Assembly: GCF_003751385.1 (NCBI RefSeq)
Contig: NZ_RJVA01000013.1
Span: forward strand, 372,001-436,000
Length of the DNA: 64,000 bases
Source: Desulfosoma caldarium
GTDB taxonomy: Bacteria; Desulfobacterota; Syntrophobacteria; Syntrophobacterales; DSM-9756
Direction: 5' to 3'
Shown here: one piece after another, positions 36,243 to 45,846 of the stretch
Position numbering within the stretch: the first letter of the stretch is position 1
Layout: each line of letters opens with the position of its first letter
Notes under the pieces: model-generated
Told to the model about the DNA's origin: nothing
Database searches by the model: none
What the model saw: the letters and a program-made list of their open reading frames with translations, nothing else
Made by a program: the position numbers and the translations under genes

Positions 36243-38762
36243 ATGGTCTCCGAAGGTCTCCTGGAAGAACTCCTCACAAACATCGAACGGCCCGGGCGCT
36301 ATCTCGGCGGGGAGATACACGCTCGGGGCAAGCGCTTCGAGGAGGCCGACGTGCGCTTTGCCTTGGCGTTTCCCGATGTGTACGAAGTGGGCATGAGCCA
36401 CCTGGGAATTCAGCTGCTGTATCACGGCTTGAACGACATGGAAGGTGTTCTGGCGGATCGCGTCTACACGCCATGGCCCGATTTTGAACAGCGCCTTCGG
36501 CAAACCCGCACCCCGCTTTTTGCCCTAGAAAGCCGACGTTCACTTAAGGAGTTCGATTTTCTGGGCTTCAGCCTTCAGTACGAATTGAGCTACACGAACA
36601 TTTTGACCATGCTCGATCTCGCCGGTATCGCGCTCGAAAGCAGTGATCGAGATGCATCAACTCCCTTTGTCATTGCCGGCGGGCCCTGCGCCTACAATCC
36701 GGAACCTTTGGCCCCCTTTTTCGACCTGATCGTTTTGGGAGAGGGCGAACAGGTGCTCGCCGAGCTGGTACAGGCTTACCGCGACTGGAAAGCGTCGCGG
36801 GGAACCCGGCGTGAATTTCTGGAAGGGGTGCGGCACATCGGCGGGGTTTATGTTCCATCCTTTTTTGCACCCTACTACGACACAGCAGGGCGGTTTGAAG
36901 GCCTGAAGCCTCTGTATGGGGATTACACGCGCGTGAAAAAGAGGGTTCTTGCGGATTTGGATGAGGAAAGCCCGTTGCCCGAGCGACCCCTCGTCCCGCT
37001 GGTGGAAATTGTGCACGACCGGCTGGGGCTGGAAATTGCTCGAGGGTGCACTCGAGGCTGCCGGTTTTGCCAGGCGGGTTTTGTGTATCGACCCGTGCGG
37101 GAGCGCCGTCCGAAAGTTCTTGCGGAAAATGCGCGTCGCGCCGTTGAGGCAACCGGTTTCGAAGAGGTGGCCCTTCTGTCCCTAAGTACGGGGGATTACT
37201 GTCAGCTGGGTGGGCTTCTTCATGCCGTGATGCAGGACATGGAAGAGCGCCGAGTGGCCCTGTCTTTTCCTTCCATGCGCGTGGGTACCTTGTCCCAGGA
37301 GCTCATGGAATGCATTCGGCGCGTGCGCAAGACGGGATTTACGGTGGCTCCCGAAGTGGGCAGTCGGCGCCTGCGCTGTATGATCAACAAGAACATCGAG
37401 GAAGACGACCTGTATCAGACGGTGCGTGATGCCTACAGCCTGGGCTGGAAAGGAATCAAGCTCTATTTCATGATGGGGCTTCCTACGGAAACTTTGGAAG
37501 ACCTGGAAGAGATTGTCCGTCTGAGCTTGCGTGTCTGGCAGCTGGGAAAGCCTTATCGAGCCGCCGTGCATGTGGCGGTGTCTACCTTTGTGCCCAAACC
37601 CATGACCCCTTTTCAGTGGACAGGGCAAATTGGTCGAGGGGAAATTGGGCGTCGGCTGGAATATCTTAAAAAGCGGCTGAAGCGTCCCGGTATTCGCACG
37701 AAGTGGCACAGCCCGGATCTGAGCGTCATGGAAGCGGCGTTGGCTCGAGGCAATCGCCGCCTCGCAAAAGTTGTGGAGTTGGCATGGCGCAAAGGGGCGC
37801 GTTTTGATGCTTGGGACGAACACTTTCGGCGGCCTGCTTGGGACGAAGCCTTTGCCGAATGCGGTCTGAGCGCCGACGCTGAGGCGCAGCGCCACTATGA
37901 AGCCTCGGATCCTTTGCCGTGGGATCATCTCAGTGCCGGAGTGCTCAAGAGCTACCTCTGGGCGGAATGGGAAAAAGCCCTGGCGGGGACGCGCACGGGC
38001 GATTGCCGCTGGGAATCCTGTTCGGGCTGCGGCGCCTGTGACGGCAGCCACGTGACCCCTCGACTTCATAACACGGCTTTTGCTCCCGCCAACCCTGCGC
38101 CTTCGTTGCAACGTGGGGCCGGCGAGGGGTTGTTCACGTACACCCTGCATTTTGCCAAGAAGGGTCGAGCCCGTTTTTTTGGCCAGCTGGAAGTGAATCG
38201 CATCATGGAAAGAGCCGTGCGGCGCTCCGGGCTGCCCATGGCCTTTACGCAAGGGTATCATCCGCATGCCAAAATTTCCTTTCGCGAAGCCCTTCCCGTG
38301 GGCATGGAAAGCGAAGCGGAGGAAGCGGACATTCAGTTGGAAAAAGCCGTGGCCGAAGAGGAAATCGCCGAGCGCCTCAATAAGGTTCTGCCTGAAGGGT
38401 TTCGTGTTCTCCGTGTGCATCGCGCTCAGGAGGGAACCCGCAAGCCGTCCTCCTTTCGCGTCACCTACCGTCTTTCCGGTTTGACCGAAGAACTGGTGGA
38501 AGCTATCATGGCTCGCTCCGCCGTGGGCGGACATCGACTTGTGCGAAAGAAAACCAAGAAAGGGCACCTTGAGGCGCGCTGCGCGGACGTATTGCTTTCC
38601 GTACGGCGCCTCGACGCCACGAGTGTGGCCATGGAACTTCTGGAACGCCCCACAGCCCGCTTTCGACCTCAAAACGTGCTCGACGCCTTGTTGCGAGAAG
38701 ACGGCGTCACGTGCCGGGCGTACCGCATATGCAAGGTTTCCGTGGCTCCTTTAGAGGAATAG
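36243..38762 (+). CDS. B12-binding radical SAM protein (TIGR03960) fused to DUF2344 domain
   Basis: About 839 residues. Residues 1-220 form a B12-binding-type Rossmann domain; then the radical SAM core with the cluster motif IARGCTRGCRFCQAGFVY and VAPEVGSRRLR; after about 620, a Cys motif (CRWESCSGCGACDGS) and the C-terminal DUF2344 (TIGR03936) domain, from YTLHFAKKGRARFFGQLEV. In clostridia and delta-type bacteria this fusion sits next to rne/rng, as here (four bases gap), suggesting a role linked to RNA or ribosome modification; the reaction is unknown. ATG at 36243 has AAGGGAG; ATG at 36213 is the alternative. Confidence 0.88.
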   Translation: MVSEGLLEELLTNIERPGRYLGGEIHARGKRFEEADVRFALAFPDVYEVGMSHLGIQLLYHGLNDMEGVLADRVYTPWPDFEQRLRQTRTPLFALESRRSLKEFDFLGFSLQYELSYTNILTMLDLAGIALESSDRDASTPFVIAGGPCAYNPEPLAPFFDLIVLGEGEQVLAELVQAYRDWKASRGTRREFLEGVRHIGGVYVPSFFAPYYDTAGRFEGLKPLYGDYTRVKKRVLADLDEESPLPERPLVPLVEIVHDRLGLEIARGCTRGCRFCQAGFVYRPVRERRPKVLAENARRAVEATGFEEVALLSLSTGDYCQLGGLLHAVMQDMEERRVALSFPSMRVGTLSQELMECIRRVRKTGFTVAPEVGSRRLRCMINKNIEEDDLYQTVRDAYSLGWKGIKLYFMMGLPTETLEDLEEIVRLSLRVWQLGKPYRAAVHVAVSTFVPKPMTPFQWTGQIGRGEIGRRLEYLKKRLKRPGIRTKWHSPDLSVMEAALARGNRRLAKVVELAWRKGARFDAWDEHFRRPAWDEAFAECGLSADAEAQRHYEASDPLPWDHLSAGVLKSYLWAEWEKALAGTRTGDCRWESCSGCGACDGSHVTPRLHNTAFAPANPAPSLQRGAGEGLFTYTLHFAKKGRARFFGQLEVNRIMERAVRRSGLPMAFTQGYHPHAKISFREALPVGMESEAEEADIQLEKAVAEEEIAERLNKVLPEGFRVLRVHRAQEGTRKPSSFRVTYRLSGLTEELVEAIMARSAVGGHRLVRKKTKKGHLEARCADVLLSVRRLDATSVAMELLERPTARFRPQNVLDALLREDGVTCRAYRICKVSVAPLEE

Positions 38763-38765
38763 ACG

Positions 38766-40322
38766 ATGGCTGCGGAATTAATCATCAATGCCGACTTTTA
38801 CGAAACTCGGGTCGCCTTGGTGGAAAACGGCCAGGTGGCAGAGCTTTACATCGAAAGAGCCTCCGACGAAGGCATTGCCGGCAACATCTACAAGGGGCGC
38901 GTGGTGCGGGTGCTTCCCGGCATGCAGGCCGCATTTGTGGACATCGGCCTGGAAAAGGCGGCCTTTCTGTATGTTAGCGATGTGCACCATCCGCTGATGG
39001 AAGTGGACCAGATTTTTCAGGAAGTCGCCCCGCAGGAGGAAGAAAGCCAAAAAGTTGTGCTACATGAAGAAGCCGGAGATCCCGAGCCGTACATGGACGA
39101 CAGGGAACTTCCGGACCTGCCCATCGAGGACCGGTTGCGGGAAGGGCAGGAAATACTGGTGCAGGTGGCCAAGGAACCTCTTGGAAACAAGGGTGCGAGA
39201 ATCACGACCCACGTGACCCTGCCGGGACGCAACCTGGTGCTCATGCCCCTCATGGACCATGTGGGAGTGTCCCGTCGCATCGAAGACGAGAAGGAACGCA
39301 AGCGCCTCAGGGACCTGGTTTTGGAAATCAAGCCGGCCCACTGCGGTTTCATCGTACGCACGGCCGCCGAAGGTGAAGATGCGGAGAAGATTCAGGCGGA
39401 AATGGAATTTCTGCTGAAACTCTGGCAGAACATTCAGCGCCGTTCCGAAAACGCTCCGGTTCCCTCCCTGGTGCACCGGGATTTGGACATCACCCTGAGG
39501 GCGGTTCGGGATCTTTTCACCAAGGAGGTGGACCGCCTCGTTATCGATAATCCCCAAGAATACAAGAAGGTGCTGCAGTTTACGGAAACCTTTTTGCCGT
39601 CCCTGAAAAACGGTGTGGAACTGTACGAGGGTGCCGAACCCATTTTTGATGCCTACGGTATCGAAATGGAAGTGCAACGGGCCTTGAGCAAGAAGGTGTG
39701 GCTGAAATCCGGTGGCTACATCGTCATTGAAACCACGGAAGCCCTCACGGCCATCGATGTCAACACGGGGCGCTATGTGGGCAAACGCAACCTGGAAGAA
39801 ACCATTCTCAAGACCAACCTGGAAGCCGTCAAGGAAATCGCCTGCCAGCTCAGGCTTCGCAACCTCGGGGGGATCATCATCATCGATTTCATCGACATGG
39901 AAAAGGAAGCCGACCGAGAAAAGGTGTTCAATGCCCTCAAACAAGCGGTGCGCAAGGACAAGAGCAAAACCAACATTTTGCGCATGTCGGAACTGGGCCT
40001 TATCGAGATGACGCGCAAGCGAACGCGAGAGAGCATTGGGCGAACCCTGTGCGAGCCGTGTTTTTATTGCGAGGGCCATGGGCAGCTCAAATCCACGCAG
40101 ACCCTGTGCTACGAAATTTTAAGGGAGATTCAAAGGGAACAAAGAGATCTCTTTGGTCGAAACGTGCTCATTCAGGTGCATCCTCGCGTGGCGGCCAGGC
40201 TGCTGGACGAAGAGCGGGCGGCTTTGGAGAGGCTGGAGGAGGCGCTGCACGCGTGTTTCCACGTTCAGGGGGAACGCACCTTTCATGTGGAGCAATATGA
40301 AATCACGGTGGAAGAAAACTGA
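38766..40322 (+). CDS. rng: Ribonuclease G/E family endoribonuclease
   Basis: A 518-residue endoribonuclease for rRNA and mRNA processing. The S1 domain is at residues 35-125 (GNIYKGRVVRVLPGMQAAFV) with an acidic insertion at about 80-115 that is longer than in E. coli RNase G. The catalytic Asp residues are in TAIDVNTGRYVG and IIIIDFIDM; the zinc link is CEPCFYCEGHG. It lacks the long C-terminal degradosome arm of RNase E. It starts four bases after the B12/radical SAM gene, so the two are cotranscribed. Confidence 0.93.
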   Translation: MAAELIINADFYETRVALVENGQVAELYIERASDEGIAGNIYKGRVVRVLPGMQAAFVDIGLEKAAFLYVSDVHHPLMEVDQIFQEVAPQEEESQKVVLHEEAGDPEPYMDDRELPDLPIEDRLREGQEILVQVAKEPLGNKGARITTHVTLPGRNLVLMPLMDHVGVSRRIEDEKERKRLRDLVLEIKPAHCGFIVRTAAEGEDAEKIQAEMEFLLKLWQNIQRRSENAPVPSLVHRDLDITLRAVRDLFTKEVDRLVIDNPQEYKKVLQFTETFLPSLKNGVELYEGAEPIFDAYGIEMEVQRALSKKVWLKSGGYIVIETTEALTAIDVNTGRYVGKRNLEETILKTNLEAVKEIACQLRLRNLGGIIIIDFIDMEKEADREKVFNALKQAVRKDKSKTNILRMSELGLIEMTRKRTRESIGRTLCEPCFYCEGHGQLKSTQTLCYEILREIQREQRDLFGRNVLIQVHPRVAARLLDEERAALERLEEALHACFHVQGERTFHVEQYEITVEEN

Positions 40323-40475
40323 CGGCCACGACGGGCGACAGCCTCACTCGGTGCGGACACCCTGTTTGCTTGGGCGACTCGGGCGGCGCACCGGCCGTGG
40401 AAGAGGATTTTGCCCTGCGGCAGTCTGCTTCCAGCGAATTTGGACGGGGTGGCGCGGTCTTTTGAGGGTGTGTTC

Positions 40476-42254
40476 GTGGTGAGGCGACTGGCTGGAATCC
40501 GCGGTGCCCTGGAACGCAACAAGACGCTGCGCTATGTGGTCTACAGCGGCGTTGTCGGTGTGGTCAGCGGACTTGGTGCCTGCCTTTTCTTTGTTCTCTT
40601 GGAATGGGGCAAGTATTTCTTTCTGGAATACCTGGCGGGTTATCCCCTGAGCAAACCCGGGGGAGAGCAACTGGTTGCCCTGGAGCGCTCCCCGGTCTTT
40701 CGCCGATGGATGCTTCTTGTGCTGCCCGCTTTTGGAGGTCTTCTGACGGGATTTTTGGTCCATCGGTACGCGCCGGAAGCCGAAGGGCACGGAACAGACG
40801 CCCTCATCGACGCCTTTCACAACAAAAACGGCATCATTCGAACACGCGTGCCTTACATCAAGGGGCTGGCCTCCATCATTACCCTGTCCACCGGAGGCAG
40901 TGCCGGGCGCGAAGGGCCCATTGCGCAAATCGGCGCCGGTTTCGGTTCATGGGTGGCGCGCCTGTTGCGCATGAATGTTCGGGAGCGGCGCCTGATGCTT
41001 TTGGCCGGGTGCGCCGCGGGGCTTGGTGCCATTTTTCGAGCTCCGTTGGGGGGTGCCCTAACGGCCATTGAAGTGCTTTACCGGGAAGATTTTGAAACGG
41101 AAGGCATTATTTTGTGCATCATGTCTTCCGTCATTGCCAATGCCATTTTCATCAGCATCTTTGGACAGCGCCCCATCTTTGACATTCCGCCCATTCACTT
41201 CGCCAACCCCGTGGAACTGCTCTTCTACGCTGGGCTGGGGCTCGTGTGTGTGCCCTTTGGATTCACTTATGTCAAGGTGTTCTACGGTATGCGGGATTAT
41301 TTCTTTCGAAGGCTTCCTTTGAAAAAAGCTCTTGTGCCCACGGTGGGGGGGCTCATGGTGGGACTGATCGCCTATTGGCGCCCGGAGGTGATGAGCGGTG
41401 GGTACGGCACCATTCAAAAGGCCCTCATGGGCACCCTGCCCGTATCCTTGATGCTCAGCCTTGCCGTGCTGAAAATCTTTGCCACCGCCTTCACCATTTC
41501 TTCCGGCGGTAGCGGAGGGGTTTTTGGACCTTCTCTTTTTATCGGGGCCATGCTGGGCGGAGCGGTAGGACAGATCTCCTGCGGGCTCTTTCCCCAGTGG
41601 GTCGGTAATTCCGGCGCTTTTGCCCTGGTCGGCATGGGCGCCTTTTTCGGTGGAGTGGCCAAGGCACCCATCGGCGCCCTGCTCATGGTCTGCGAGATGA
41701 CCGGAGGCTATGGCTTGGTGGTTCCCTTGATGTTTGCCTCTGTGATCGCCGTATTGTGTTCCCAAGGCTGGTCCTTGTATGAGAAACAAGTGCTGAACAA
41801 GTTTCATTCGCCCGCCCATCGAACCGACATGGTCTTGAACGTTTTGGAGAATGTGAAGGTGCGCGACGTCTACGACCCGACCCTGCCGGTGACCAGCCTT
41901 CCGCAGGATATGACCTTACGGGAACTCAAACGCTTTATGGTCCATACGCGGGAATCCTTTTTCCCCGTGGTGGACGACCGGTTTCATCTCAAGGGCATCC
42001 TGTCGCTTCAGGACGTGCGCTCGGTGCTTTTTGAAGATTCCGTGGCCGAACTACTGGTGGTGGGCGAATTGGCGTCGCCTCCGGTGAGCGTGCGGCCCGA
42101 TATAAGCCTTTACGAAGCGCTCATGAAGTTTCTCAGCTCGGGCTACGGCCAAATACCCGTGGAAGAAAGAGATCTGGGGGTTGTGGGCATGCTTCGCCTG
42201 GAAGAACTCATGCATGCTTATCATCAGGAAATTCAGAGACTGCGCGAAGATTAG
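40476..42254 (+). CDS. ClC-family chloride channel/antiporter with CBS domains
   Basis: About 592 residues. The ClC core carries [15 protein letters not shown] (with the gating Glu) and [15 protein letters not shown], both selectivity-filter signatures; [10 protein letters not shown] stands near the usual GSGIP place. The last 150 residues form two CBS repeats ([15 protein letters not shown] onward and [18 protein letters not shown]), which usually bind adenine nucleotides and control gating. Start at the GTG at 40476 (TGAGGG upstream); a TTG at 40410 is also open. Chloride/proton exchange is the likely activity; fluoride export is unlikely as the motif pattern differs. Confidence 0.88.
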   Translation: MVRRLAGIRGALERNKTLRYVVYSGVVGVVSGLGACLFFVLLEWGKYFFLEYLAGYPLSKPGGEQLVALERSPVFRRWMLLVLPAFGGLLTGFLVHRYAPEAEGHGTDALIDAFHNKNGIIRTRVPYIKGLASIITLSTGGSAGREGPIAQIGAGFGSWVARLLRMNVRERRLMLLAGCAAGLGAIFRAPLGGALTAIEVLYREDFETEGIILCIMSSVIANAIFISIFGQRPIFDIPPIHFANPVELLFYAGLGLVCVPFGFTYVKVFYGMRDYFFRRLPLKKALVPTVGGLMVGLIAYWRPEVMSGGYGTIQKALMGTLPVSLMLSLAVLKIFATAFTISSGGSGGVFGPSLFIGAMLGGAVGQISCGLFPQWVGNSGAFALVGMGAFFGGVAKAPIGALLMVCEMTGGYGLVVPLMFASVIAVLCSQGWSLYEKQVLNKFHSPAHRTDMVLNVLENVKVRDVYDPTLPVTSLPQDMTLRELKRFMVHTRESFFPVVDDRFHLKGILSLQDVRSVLFEDSVAELLVVGELASPPVSVRPDISLYEALMKFLSSGYGQIPVEERDLGVVGMLRLEELMHAYHQEIQRLRED

Positions 42255-42279
42255 CCGCGTGGACATGGAGGAGGCCGGC

Positions 42280-43587
42280 ATGGTACCGAACACCATATCG
42301 GAAAGGCTCTTTCATCGGGCTCAAGCCGTCATTCCTGGAGGGGTCAACAGTCCGGTGCGCTCCTGCCGTTCCGTGGGGACGACCCCCTTTTTTGTGAAAA
42401 GGGCTTTGGGGTGCCGTTTGGAAGACGAAGATGGCCGTATTTACCTGGATTATGTGGGGTCCTGGGGGCCTTTGATCCTCGGCCATGCCCATCCTCGAGT
42501 GGTTGAGGCCGTGCGTTTCGCCGCCACACAGGGCACGTCCTATGGGATTCCGTGCCGGATGGAAGTGGAACTGGCGGAAAAGGTGGTTTCCATGGTGCCG
42601 TCCATGGAGATGGTGCGCATGGTCAATTCTGGCACCGAAGCCACCATGAGCGCCATTCGGCTGGCTCGAGGCTACACCGGTCGGCCAAAGGTCATCAAAT
42701 TTGACGGCTGCTACCACGGCCACAGCGATGGCTTGCTGGTGAAAGGGGGATCGGGCCTGGCCACCCTGGGTATTCCCGGCAGTCCCGGAGTGCCGCCGGA
42801 GGTGGTGGCTCACACTCTGTCACTGCCCTACAATGACTTGGATGCTGTAGAAACGGCCTTGAAGGCCTACGGAGAAACGGTGGCGTGCATCATCGTGGAA
42901 CCTGTGGCGGGGAACATGGGCACCGTGATCCCCAAGCCTGAGTTCCTGCCGGGACTGCGGCGCCTATGCGATACCTATGGCAGCCTGCTCATCTTTGATG
43001 AAGTCATTACTGGCTTTCGGCTAGCACCCGGTGGCGCTCAAGAACGCTTCGCGGTGCGACCTGACCTCACCTGCCTTGGAAAAATCATCGGAGGCGGACT
43101 GCCCGTAGGGGCTTACGGAGGTCGCCGGGATATTATGGAAAAGGTGGCGCCCTTAGGCGATGTCTACCAGGCCGGCACCCTTTCGGGGAACCCCCTGGCC
43201 ATGGCGGCCGGTTTCGCTATGCTACAGGAACTTAGTGAACCGGGAATCTACGAGTCGTTGGAAAAAAAAGGCGAAGCCCTGGAAGCCGGGCTTCGAGAAG
43301 CCGCCCGCCTTGCCGATGTACCGCTCACTATCAACCGTATTGGATCCATGGGCACCGCCTTTTTTACCGACAAGGAAGTCTCGGACTTCGCCTCGGCGTT
43401 GCAGGCCAACACTGCCGCTTACGGCGTCTTTTACAGGGAAATGCTCGCTCGAGGTGTCTACCTGGCTCCATCTCAGTTCGAAAGCTTTTTTGTGAGCACG
43501 GCCCATGACCGAGAAGATCTGGATCGAACGGCCCAAGCGGCTTTGGAATCGCTTCGCGTGGTGAAAACCGTGGCAGGATCATGTTAG
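42280..43587 (+). CDS. hemL: Glutamate-1-semialdehyde 2,1-aminomutase
   Basis: A 435-residue PLP enzyme that turns glutamate-1-semialdehyde into 5-aminolevulinate, second step of the C5 tetrapyrrole pathway. Signature: [19 protein letters not shown] with the PLP Lys, and [10 protein letters not shown] for the cofactor Asp. The first step, HemA, is encoded 15 kb away at 58433. GGAGGAGG stands six bases before the ATG at 42280, which is clearly better than the earlier ATGs. It follows the ClC gene by 25 bases and precedes the atp genes. Confidence 0.95.
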   Translation: MVPNTISERLFHRAQAVIPGGVNSPVRSCRSVGTTPFFVKRALGCRLEDEDGRIYLDYVGSWGPLILGHAHPRVVEAVRFAATQGTSYGIPCRMEVELAEKVVSMVPSMEMVRMVNSGTEATMSAIRLARGYTGRPKVIKFDGCYHGHSDGLLVKGGSGLATLGIPGSPGVPPEVVAHTLSLPYNDLDAVETALKAYGETVACIIVEPVAGNMGTVIPKPEFLPGLRRLCDTYGSLLIFDEVITGFRLAPGGAQERFAVRPDLTCLGKIIGGGLPVGAYGGRRDIMEKVAPLGDVYQAGTLSGNPLAMAAGFAMLQELSEPGIYESLEKKGEALEAGLREAARLADVPLTINRIGSMGTAFFTDKEVSDFASALQANTAAYGVFYREMLARGVYLAPSQFESFFVSTAHDREDLDRTAQAALESLRVVKTVAGSC

Positions 43588-43678
43588 GCAGCGCACGAAA
43601 GCCAAGAGCCAAGGGAGAAGACAAAAAAGACGGTGTGAAAAATGGCGTTGACTTGGAGTGGGCCCTATGCTAGGTAGT

Positions 43679-43694
43679 GTGTGATATTTTACAC
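43679..43694 (+). promoter_or_regulatory. Candidate Rex operator in front of atpZ
   Basis: GTGTGATATTTTACAC is a 16-base near-palindrome (12 of 16 positions symmetric), with TGTGA and TACAC half sites around an AT core, similar to the Rex consensus TTGTGAAATATTTCACAA. It lies just upstream of the first ATP synthase gene, and the rex gene ends the same cluster. Rex control of atp genes is known from comparative studies in related bacteria. The match itself is partial. Confidence 0.5.
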
Positions 43695-43704
43695 GAAGTG
43701 GCCG

Positions 43705-43938
43705 ATGAAAGAAGAGACGAAAAAATACCTCAAGCAGGTAGGATTGGCGAGCACCATAGGGTTTTCGGTGGCTTTCGCCATTTTTATCGGCGTGGCAATC
43801 GGCTACTGGTTGGATTCCAGCTTTGGAACCTTCCCATGGGTCACGCTGGTTTTCTTGGTCATGGGAATCATCGCGGGCTTTCGCAATTACATGCGGTTCA
43901 TGCGAAGGCAGCAGCGTCAAGATCAGCGCACACCGTAA
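43705..43938 (+). CDS. atpZ: AtpZ/AtpI-like small membrane protein
   Basis: A 77-residue protein with two membrane helices (STIGFSVAFAIFIGVAIGYW and a following VTLVFLVMGIIAGFRNYMRF) and a charged tail. It is of the AtpZ type, thought to help c-ring assembly or Mg uptake near the ATP synthase. The ATG at 43705 has a poor ribosome binding site; a GTG at 43681 is also open but falls inside the possible Rex site. First gene of the atpZ-I-B-E set. Confidence 0.8.
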   Translation: MKEETKKYLKQVGLASTIGFSVAFAIFIGVAIGYWLDSSFGTFPWVTLVFLVMGIIAGFRNYMRFMRRQQRQDQRTP

Positions 43939-43945
43939 GGGCTTC

Positions 43946-44344
43946 GTGGGCATACTGCTGAGCGATGCAAAGCTTATTCGGCGCATTCAGCTAGTGAATG
44001 TGATTCTTCTCTTAAGTGCCGTGGTGGCCGCGGCGCTGTTCTTTTCCCTTCGAGAAGCCCTGGGCGTGATGGTGGGAGGCGCGACGGTGACGGTCAGTTT
44101 TCAGGTGATGAAGTGGCAGATGGGCCGCGCTTTTGGTCACCCACAGCGACCGCCGTCCAAGGGAGTGCTTTTCACCAAGTACTACCTGAGATTTCTCGGC
44201 ACCATATTCGTGGTTTTTACGGTGCTCTATTACGGATGGGCGGATCCGCCGGCTTTTCTGGCGGGGTTGTCGGTGGTGATGGTCAGCATCGTACTGGTGG
44301 CCATAGTGGAAGCCGTAAAAATGGTCATGAGGGGAGAGGGGTAA
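43946..44344 (+). CDS. atpI: ATP synthase subunit I
   Basis: A 132-residue membrane protein with four helices (NVILLLSAVVAAALFF, ALGVMVGGATVTVSF, RFLGTIFVVFTVLYYG, FLAGLSVVMVSIVLVAIVEA). AtpI proteins support assembly of the c-ring. The GTG at 43946, with AAGGG just upstream, lies seven bases after atpZ. It is followed three bases later by atpB. Confidence 0.82.
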   Translation: MGILLSDAKLIRRIQLVNVILLLSAVVAAALFFSLREALGVMVGGATVTVSFQVMKWQMGRAFGHPQRPPSKGVLFTKYYLRFLGTIFVVFTVLYYGWADPPAFLAGLSVVMVSIVLVAIVEAVKMVMRGEG

Positions 44345-44347
44345 AAT

Positions 44348-45070
44348 ATGGAACATCCGGTCTTGTTTCTCAGCATTCTGTTGGAGAAGCTGGGACTTCC
44401 CATCGTCCACAGCGCCGATGAGGCTCACACTTTTTTACAAAAATTGCTTCTGCCCCATGTGGTCTACACCTGGGTGGTGGCCGCCGTTTTGCTCATTTTG
44501 GCCAAGCTGGCCGTGAGCCGATTGGAGCTGGTGCCGTCGGGAGGGCAGAATTTTTTTGAAATGGTCCTCACGGGCATCGAAGACTTCATGGTGGGCATCA
44601 CAGGGGAAGAGGGGCGTTTTGCCTTTCCGCTCATCGCCACGCTGGGCTTCTTCATTCTTTTAAGCAATTACATGGGTATGGTCCCCGGCTTCTTTTCGCC
44701 CACCGCCAACATTAACACCACGGCCGCCTGCGCGCTTATCGTTGTGACGTACACGCACGTGATTGGCGTGAAGTTTCACGGGGTCAAGTACATCAAGCAT
44801 TTCATGGGCTCCGTCTGGTGGTTGACCCCTCTCATCTTCCCTATCGAACTCATTGGCCACACGGCGCGGGTGCTCAGCCTGTCCATCCGTCTCTTCGGAA
44901 ACATCTTTGGTGAGGAATTGGTGCTGGCCATTCTGTTCTTACTGGCCGGGCTGTATCTGGCACCCCTGCCCATCATGTTCTTGGGGCTCTTTACCGGCTT
45001 TGTGCAGGCATTCATCTTTTGCCTGCTGTCGTGCATGTACTTTGCGGGCGCCATTGAAGAGGCGCACTAG
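44348..45070 (+). CDS. atpB: ATP synthase F0 subunit a
   Basis: A 240-residue integral membrane protein forming the ion half-channels. The essential Arg is in LSIRLFGNIFGEEL; the conserved N-terminal helix LSNYMGMVPGF and C-terminal GLFTGFVQAFIFCLLSCMYF are normal. GAGAGGGG precedes the ATG. F1 and b subunits are not here; as in many delta-type bacteria they should lie in a second operon. Confidence 0.95.
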   Translation: MEHPVLFLSILLEKLGLPIVHSADEAHTFLQKLLLPHVVYTWVVAAVLLILAKLAVSRLELVPSGGQNFFEMVLTGIEDFMVGITGEEGRFAFPLIATLGFFILLSNYMGMVPGFFSPTANINTTAACALIVVTYTHVIGVKFHGVKYIKHFMGSVWWLTPLIFPIELIGHTARVLSLSIRLFGNIFGEELVLAILFLLAGLYLAPLPIMFLGLFTGFVQAFIFCLLSCMYFAGAIEEAH

Positions 45071-45258
45071 CAGCAGCGTGTTTGAGAAAGTTTTTTTGGA
45101 GGAAGGCTCAGGCCGCGAATCTGTCATTGCCTCTTGTGGTGCTCGGCCGCACGGACGTGCACAGGCGACAGAGTCTAACTCGCAAGGCATCTCAAGGCGG
45201 TTTCGGTTGGAGGAAAGGCCGCAATTAATTTAATTCCCAATCCAAGGAGGTTGTATCT

Positions 45259-45627
45259 ATGTCTAGGAAAGTAGGGTTCTTCACGACGCTGTTGGTTCTC
45301 GGGTTGACCACGTTAGCCATGGCTGCGGAGGCGGGATCTGCCGAAAAGGTGGAGGGCCTTCGGTTCTTCATGTATTCGGCCATAGCCGCTGGTTTCGGAA
45401 TCGCTATCGCTGCTTTTGGCACGGGCTTAGCCCAGGGCATCGCCATTAAGAGCTCCGTGGAAGGCGTGGCTCGAAACCCGGAAGCCTCCGGGAAGATCAC
45501 CGTGACCATGATGATCGGTTTGGCCATGATCGAGTCGCTGTGTATTTACGCTCTGGTCATCGCCCTGATCCTCATCTACGCCAACCCGGTCTCCAAGCTC
45601 ATTCAAGGCTTCGTGGGTATGGCCTAA
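45259..45627 (+). CDS. atpE: ATP synthase F0 subunit c
   Basis: A 122-residue precursor: residues 1-23 look like a cleaved signal ([15 protein letters not shown]), then the two-helix hairpin. The ion site is Glu92 in [16 protein letters not shown]. Gln59 (GTGLAQG), Ser93 and Tyr97 also occupy the positions of Na+ ligands in the Ilyobacter c-ring, while its Pro28 position is Thr55. AAGGAGG gives strong translation. The 188-base gap after atpB has no gene; a weak TTGGAG-17-TTAATT promoter may boost atpE. Confidence 0.95.
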   Translation: MSRKVGFFTTLLVLGLTTLAMAAEAGSAEKVEGLRFFMYSAIAAGFGIAIAAFGTGLAQGIAIKSSVEGVARNPEASGKITVTMMIGLAMIESLCIYALVIALILIYANPVSKLIQGFVGMA

Positions 45628-45653
45628 TAAACGGCGAGGTGTCAGGCATTTCG

Positions 45654-45736
45654 AGAAGGCCGAACCCAAGGGGAATCGAAGAGGGGCATGCCCCTCTTCG
45701 ATTCCAGGCCCTAAACGGGCGGGGAGGCCTTCTTTT
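45654..45736 (+). terminator. Terminator region of the atp genes with a perfect 34-base palindrome
   Basis: An outer stem AGAAGGCC (45654-45661) / GGCCTTCT (45726-45733), followed by T's, encloses a perfect 34-base palindrome at 45672-45705 centred on GCATGC. The outer part looks like an intrinsic terminator for atpE; the inner palindrome has no loop bases and could also be a DNA-binding site. It lies 110 bases before rex. Confidence 0.6.
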
Positions 45737-45846
45737 GACGCAACCCATGTGAAGCGTGGCACAACACCGTGGCGAGGGGTGCAGGCATGCACAAGGGCGT
45801 GGCGTGCATGGATCCGTAGCATCAACGGCTACATGAGGGGCGAAGG

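Noticed and set aside
43648-43676. Promoter TTGACT-17-TAGGTA before atpZ.
   Set aside because: The -10 box matches consensus poorly; kept only as a remark, not a feature.
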